Shown piece by piece: positions 59,054 through 64,000 of a stretch of DNA of 64,000 nt. Position 1 is the first letter of the stretch, and the number at the start of each line of letters is the position of its first letter. The position numbers and the translations under genes are program-made. A model generated the notes under the pieces. That model saw only the letters and a list, made by a program, of their open reading frames with translations, ran no database searches and was not told where the DNA came from. This DNA comes from Aspidapion aeneum (Eukaryota; Arthropoda; Insecta; Coleoptera; Brentidae), in contig OY755044.1 of NCBI GenBank assembly GCA_963576565.1, positions 50,673,134 to 50,737,133 of the forward strand, given 5' to 3'.

Positions 59054-59904
59054 GAATATATACTTCTAGAAGAGGTCTGATATATTCTTTTAGTATATTT
59101 AGTAGAGCGGCATAGGGCATTCCAACTGCACTTAAATGATGATGGTTTCCAAGGTATATTTTTTGAAACTTGGGTGACTCCTGACTACGAAAATATATCT
59201 TGGCCTCCCCCCCTCTCGGTCATACCCCCTCCACCCCCTTTCAACCCCTTAAAATGAATTCTTCAATATCTCAGTAACCAGTAGTGATAAAACAAAAATT
59301 TTTTCACTGTTGTTTGTATAGTAATCTCTAGATTATATAACGTAATAACACTCTTTTGCATATCTCAAAAACTAAACAAGATATTATTGTTTAGTTTTTG
59401 AGATATGCAAAAGAGTGTTATACTGTCATAACCTCAAAATAATTTATTTTTCTTCTTTTCCAACAATGTGGCGTAAGAAGCACAAATTTAACAAAAAAAA
59501 TTTTTATTTGAAAAAATGGAAATAAGTTAACAAATAAAAATGAAATTAAGTTAAATTAAAATTAAATATAGTTAAGATGATAAATAAAAGATATAGTTTG
59601 ATGGTTGATTAGTGCCTTCAACCAAAAAAAATGTGGTAAGATATATTTGATCACTCTGAAAAGACAAATATTAAAATTTAAAATTCCTTTATCTTTAAGG
59701 CAATTCTATATCTTTTGAATTACAGAATTCTCCACTTCCCACTCCTGTTCAGGATACCTCTTTTTCGCTGGATTTTCAACTAGTAATAGCATCTATTTGA
59801 ACTGTCGCATCAGCTTGCTGGGGGTACAAGAGTCTTTTGAAGGTTTTTGAAAGGTATGTTACATTTTATCTATTTAATATGCACTAAAGTTGCTTCGAAT
59901 GTAG
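59054..59904. other. Between elements D and C, no gene seen
   Basis: Starts with about 50 bp of the satellite seen left of D, then dispersed-repeat-like sequence. 59345-59421 is a perfect hairpin. GTAG at 59901-59904 may be the left target duplication of copy C. Confidence 0.5.
59345..59421. repeat. Perfect 35-bp inverted repeat, 7-base loop
   Basis: Arms 59345-59379 and 59387-59421; core TTTTGCATATCTCAAAAACT. Confidence 0.95.
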
Positions 59905-60044
59905 TGTTACAAATTTAAGTTATTTAAATTTTATAATTGGAATTTATCTAGGTTTAGTGTAGTATTAGATTGATTTATCTTAAGGTTGTATTCTTAGTCT
60001 AGGTTTTAGTTGCGTTGTCTGTGACTTGCAGTCGCGGTAGTGCG

Positions 60045-60086
60045 GGAACTTTCCGGACGTCGAAGGCTGCCGGAAAGTTCGAGAGA
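60045..60086 (+). promoter_or_regulatory. Two heat-shock-element-like triplets in an inverted repeat
   Basis: 60045-60059 reads GGAAC TTTCC GGACG and 60072-60086 reads GGAAA GTTCG AGAGA. Each fits the nGAAn nTTCn nGAAn pattern with one core mismatch. The two sit within the inverted repeat GAACTTTCCGG..CCGGAAAGTTC. Conserved in all five LTRs of the family. Confidence 0.5.
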
Positions 60087-60098
60087 GATGGACGATCC

Positions 60099-60136
60099 TA
60101 TATATAGGGCTGGGGTCGCGCACCAGGCAGTCAGTC
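60099..60136 (+). promoter_or_regulatory. Core promoter of copy C
   Basis: TATATATA at 60099-60106 and an insect initiator TCAGTC at 60131-60136, about 32 bases on. The start is predicted near 60133. Confidence 0.7.
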
Positions 60137-60256
60137 ATAGATAACGTGCTGTAGTGGTCGTGAGATTAACTCGAAGTTAATAGACCGATTATAGTAGTGA
60201 ATTATTAGCAAGTTATTACTAAGTTTAAGTGCGTGTTTTTGTACATAATTTGTCGA

Positions 60257-60262
60257 AATAAA
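60257..60262 (+). terminator. Polyadenylation signal in the LTR
   Basis: AATAAA followed by a T/G-rich stretch before the LTR end. Confidence 0.6.
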
Positions 60263-60321
60263 TTGACGTATCGTTTTCAACAATTGCGAGTTTTAATTTG
60301 TCGTTGTGAACCTGTAACAAT

Positions 60322-60330
60322 TGGTGTCAG
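60322..60330 (+). promoter_or_regulatory. Primer binding site of copy C
   Basis: TGGTGTCAG two bases after the LTR, tRNA-Leu type as in copies A and B. Confidence 0.75.
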
Positions 60331-60429
60331 AAGTGGGATTAAAAGAAATAAATAGTGCAAAGACTATCCTTACATATTACCACCGGATAGGACAATTGGA
60401 CAGAAAAAACAGTAAGTGATTTTTCCAGA

Positions 60430-60623
60430 ATATTCGAAGAAGTTCGATATTGTTTTATTCAAAAACTAAAAGAGATATTTAAGAACCGACTTCGACATTA
60501 ACTTTACAGTCCAAAAATTGATAATTAGAGAGATTTTCTAGAATATTCTATAACATTCTACGACGTTCTATTCAAAAACTAGAAGAGATATACAAATACC
60601 GAGTTCGACATTAGATTAGTAAT
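60430..60623 (+). repeat. Leader tandem repeats of copy C, first part
   Basis: Units with CATTCTACGACGTTCTATTC, cut at about 60623 by LINE sequence. Confidence 0.85.
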
Positions 60624-60654
<31 letters not shown>

Positions 60655-60830
60655 TTATTACACTGCTTAACAGGAAAAAAAAACCCAATTACAAAGCAGG
60701 AAAATCTTAAAAATTACACAACCTAAATACTCAAGCAATAAACTAAGTTAAAAAACATTAAATGTAAAATAATTATAAAAATACACTCAGGACATGGTTA
60801 TAAAATTAAATTTAAAATAAATAAAAACTA

Positions 60831-62820
60831 CATTAAAAATTATGGACAGAATGTTTACTGGCGATACATTCAGGATAAAACAAAAAACAGGGATATTCCC
60901 TCTGTAATGAAATTAGGAGATCAGACTGCTAACACAGGACAGGAAATTGCAAACCTCTTTGCTCGCCAATTCTCCTCAGTCTACGACCAATCACAAAACA
61001 ATCAATCTACCTTAAATCATCATAGTTCTCCCTCACAACACATAACTAAATTTTTGGTTACAGCTCCTCAAATCATAGACAAACTACTACATCTTAAAAC
61101 AAATAAAAGTCCCGGACCAGATAAAGTACCACCTTTACTCCTCAAAAACTGTGCTCATTCTTTTAGTACAATCTTACTCTTACTCTACAATCAGTCACTC
61201 TCCCTAGGGGTTTTCCCTGATCAATGGAAATCATCCTTTATAATCCCCGTGTTCAAAAACAGCGGGAAAAAAGTAGACATCACTCAATACAGACCAATAG
61301 CTATTATCTCTCAAATACCAAAAATACTAGAATCTCTTGTCACTGATTTTTTGAATTCTACCTTGCAAAACAGCTTTGCTAACAGTCAACATGGCTTCCT
61401 TCGAGGAAGATCTACAACAACCAACTTACTGACATACGAGAACACTCTGTCGAGAGCCTTGGAGAATGGTTTTGCTGTGGATGCAATCTACACAGACTTC
61501 TCCAAGGCTTTCGACAAAGTAAATCACCAAATTCTCCTTCAGAAACTCAGATCTTTTGGTCTAGATGGCACATTTCTTAACTGGCACAAATCCTACCTAA
61601 CTGATCACAAACTAATCCTAAAACTCAACAACTGCTATTTCTCAGAACCATTCCTTGCTAGCTCAGGAGTTCCCCAGGGGGCACATTTAGCACCAACACT
61701 GTTTAACATCTTTATTAAAGATGCAGCGGACTGTTTTGAATCAGCTGATGTTGAAAGTTACGCTGACGATTTAAAAGCATATATCATAGTACAGAATGAC
61801 GAAACACAGCAACTTTTGCAATCAGACCTAGCAAGATTTGAAATGTGGTGTGCACAAAATGGAATGGTCCTTAATGCTAGTAAATGTAAATATGTACACT
61901 TTTCTAAAAGTTCCAACCCTAAACCAAATAAATATTACCTACAAAATACTGAGATAGAACAAGTTAATATCATGAGAGACCTAGGAGTGTTTTTTGTAAA
62001 TGATTTATCCTTTACTTATCACATTACAAATATCACTAATAGAGCCTTAAAAATGCTTGGCTTTATAAAACGTCATACAAAAGATTTCACAAACATTGAT
62101 TCATTAAAAACATTATATTGCACTCTAGTGCGCTCCATACTTGAAAGCAACTCATCTGTTTGGTCTCCCTATCACTCTACTTACATATCAAAACTTGAAA
62201 AAGTCTAAAACAAATTTCTTAGATACATAGCTTTTAAACTCAAAATTCCTTTTGATAATATAGATTACACTGAACTTAGGGCACTTCTAAAGCTAGATAC
62301 TTTGGCTCATAGAAGAACTGCAGCTGATCAAATTTTTGTTTTCAAACTTATTAATGGTAAAGTGGACTGTGCAAGTCTGCTCTCATCACTTAGATTCTAT
62401 GTACCTCCTCGCCTACTAAGAGATCCTCACTTCTTTGAAACAGAACAACATCGAACTCTCTATGGGCAAAATAATCCAATCAATAGAATGATGCAAAATG
62501 CGAATAAATTAGAAGTAGACTTCTTCAATACCTCATTATACACAATTAAAAAAATAACAAGAAATCATTGATAAAAAATCTAATCATATAAGTACCTGAT
62601 TTAACATCATTAAAAATGTGATTTACTTAAAGTACCTTAATAATAATAATAATGATAAAAATAAAACTAAAACTATTATTATAACCTGATCATTAATGTA
62701 ATGTAATACTAATATTTAATAGATATAAATTACTGGAATGTAAATAAGATTTAAGTAGAATATATTGTAAATTTTACTTTTCAAGTGGGGCAACCCGTTA
62801 ATAAAACAGTAAAACAGTAA
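60831..62820 (+). mobile_element. 5'-truncated LINE, plus strand
   Basis: RT and C-terminus only, 3' UTR, and a TAAAACAG-like repeated tail at 62798-62822. It is inserted near the 3' UTR of the minus-strand LINE; ACTAYAT occurs at both sides as a possible short duplication. Confidence 0.75.
60834..62571 (+). pseudogene. LINE reverse transcriptase, C-terminal two thirds
   Basis: Open from about 60834 (YIKNYGQNVYWRYIQDKTKN) through the RT: NKSPGPDKVPPLLLKN, QYRPIAIISQIPKILE, HGFLRGRSTTTNL, IYTDFSKAFDKV (Asp), SSGVPQGAHLAPTLFN, ESYADDLKAY (catalytic YADD) and KCKYVHFSK. One premature TAA at 62206-62208 interrupts it; the same frame then runs on to 62571 with the C-terminal RRTAADQIFVFKLINGK. 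The endonuclease is missing by 5' truncation. Jockey/CR1-like in style; clade not fixed. Confidence 0.9.
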
Positions 62821-62827
62821 AACTATA

Positions 62828-63212
62828 TCAGAGAGTGTGGAATGACGTTGTAAAATAACCATGAATTTTTGAGATTGTGGTGTTAAATATGTTAAGGTCT
62901 CTGTTACATTTATTATAAGTTCTGCACATAACATGAAGTGGAGAAAACTGTAATTTATTTGTTTGAACTCTTGGTAAAAAGAATGTCAGATTTTGACGTG
63001 AAGACAAACGAGAAACTAGAAAATTAATTTTACTTAATATATCAGGACAGTCGATTTGGTTGTGCAGGACCTTAAACAGAAATACCTGAGAGAAATAGCT
63101 CCTCCTGTTAGATAAGGATTGCATATCGAACATTTCAAGTAAATTTTCCTCTGCAAAACCTTGAGGAGGATATATTCCAAAAGTTTTAAAGTAAAGTAAC
63201 TTAAGAAATATT
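62828..63212 (-). pseudogene. LINE C-terminal fragment, minus strand
   Basis: LYFKTFGIYPPQGFAEE, then NRRSYFSQVFLFKVLHNQ, DILSKINFLVSRL and FNTTISKIHGYF to the TGA at 62828-62830. It is a distant relative of the plus-strand LINE C-terminus (RRTAADQIFVFKLINGKVDC). Its first in-frame ATG is at 63133, but homology extends upstream to the truncation point. Confidence 0.75.
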
Positions 63213-63949
63213 CGCGAATTTTAAAAGTAAGAATCAGAAAGAATTTCTAGAACATTCCATCACTTTCTACGACGCTCTATTCGAAAACCAGAAGAAATAT
63301 CCAAAAAGAAACTTCGACATTAGCTTAGTAATTTCAAAAGTAAGAACTAAAAAGAATTTCTAGAAGATTCCATAACATTCTACGACGTTCTATTCAAAAA
63401 CTAGCAGAGATATACAAATACCGATTTCAACATTAGTTTAGTTATTTTAAAAATAAGAATTAGAAAGAATTTCTAGAAGATTCCATAACATTCTACGACG
63501 TTCTATTCAAAAACTAGAAGAGATATACAAATACCGACTTTGACAGTAGCTTAGTTATTTCAAAAGTAAGAATTACCAAGATTTTCTAGAATATTCCAAA
63601 ACATTCTACGACGTTCTAGTCGAGAACCAGAAGAGATATACAAAAACCGACTTCGACATTAGCTAAGTTATTTAAATATTTAAATAGTGAGAATTAGAAA
63701 GAATTTCTAAAATATTCCATAACATTCTACGACGATCTATTCGAGAACCAAAAGAGATAATTTAAAAAAAAAAAAAGCGACTTCTACATTTGCCTAGTAG
63801 CAGAAAGAGTGGCATTTACTAGTATATTCTAGAACATTCCATTACGTCCTATTTAAGAATCAGAGGAGATATTGAAAAAAAAAACCGACTACGACATTAG
63901 CTTTATAGACCAAAAAAATAAACATTTTAAGTGATTTATCAGGAAGTTG
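63213..63949 (+). repeat. Leader tandem repeats of copy C, second part
   Basis: Six or so ~110-bp units (anchors CATTCTACGACG near 63377, 63490, 63602, 63723) leading up to gag. Confidence 0.88.
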
Positions 63950-64000
63950 ATGCTTACTAGACAAGGATCGGCAAAGATGGAAGATCTAACTAAAATGATG
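63950..64000 (+). CDS. gag start of copy C (cut by window end)
   Basis: The ATG at 63950 is followed by 16 more codons reading MLTRQGSAKMEDLTKMM, identical to the start of gag in copy A. The rest lies beyond the window, so its condition is unknown. Confidence 0.9.
   Translation, partial: MLTRQGSAKMEDLTKMM

Larger units (their letters stand above)
59905..60319 (+). repeat. 5' LTR of copy C
   Basis: 415 bp, TG..CA. It reads TGTTACAAATTTAAG at the start and GAACCTGTAACA at the end. The order is U3, TATA, R with polyadenylation signal, U5. Confidence 0.95.
60624..63212 (-). mobile_element. 5'-truncated LINE, minus strand, split by another LINE
   Basis: The 3' tail is the (TTTA)n run at 60624-60662 (TAAA on the minus strand). 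The 3' UTR is 60663-about 60830. The coding C-terminus lies at 62828-63212. Another LINE on the plus strand sits between. Gypsy leader repeats resume after 63212. Confidence 0.7.
59905..64000 (+). mobile_element. Ty3/Gypsy copy C, 5' part
   Basis: Same family as A and B, on the opposite strand and cut by the window end. It has the 5' LTR, primer site, leader repeats, and the gag start at 63950. The leader is interrupted by LINE sequence (60624-63212). Confidence 0.96.

Overview
The window is eukaryotic, AT-rich and insect-like. The only recognisable host gene is the last coding exon of a trehalase at the far left (minus strand, 184-533). Almost everything else is transposable-element DNA in nested insertions. 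A beetle is plausible: the largest element (D) has very long LTRs and a tRNA-Lys primer site, as in the Ulysses/Woot type of Ty3/Gypsy element. That is inference; the order cannot be fixed from this sequence.

Layout. 1-3766: trehalase exon, intron or flank, a small MITE (721-960), a 140-bp tandem repeat and a hairpin-ended repeat with a (CAGA)n tract. 3767-10123: Ty3/Gypsy copy A, minus strand, 415-bp LTRs, CTAT target duplication, broken gag-pol. 10124-10880: 60-bp satellite-like repeat holding a LINE 3' scrap. 10881-59053: one much-interrupted Ty3/Gypsy element, D, minus strand. Its internal region is 30776-36178. Its two LTRs, each about 2.86 kb when reassembled by coordinates, have been split by insertions so that the element now covers about 48 kb. 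59905-64000: Ty3/Gypsy copy C, plus strand, same family as A, running off the window just after the gag start; its leader holds two LINE fragments in opposite orientation.

Inside D. The 3' LTR (left) carries a Mutator-like foldback (12695-13403, 9-bp TSD) and a 16.3-kb hAT-like insertion (13641-29933, 8-bp TSD). The latter contains an inverted duplication of a LINE tail, a 170-bp hAT MITE, a full LINE (16622-21613, 17-bp TSD), a second copy of the same MITE inside that LINE, and Gypsy copy B (21803-28371, 4-bp TSD). The 5' LTR (right) carries a TIR element with a 40-bp minisatellite (37488-38887), a hAT element with a transposase scrap (39250-44791) that holds a TTAA-flanked element (40314-43172), an 11.4-kb insertion with an 8-bp TSD (45395-56835), and a TIR element with a long CGGTT array (57107-58716).

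No complete, undamaged transposon gene was found. The most interesting signals are: (1) D appears to pair with its tRNA-Lys primer at two places, the usual site plus a 16-nt U5 segment matching the tRNA 5' end; (2) all five LTRs of family A/B/C carry two heat-shock-element-like triplets just upstream of TATA; (3) a 26-bp-phased cluster of a GGTCACCTTAA motif in D's LTR; (4) variable 110-bp leader arrays in family A/B/C.
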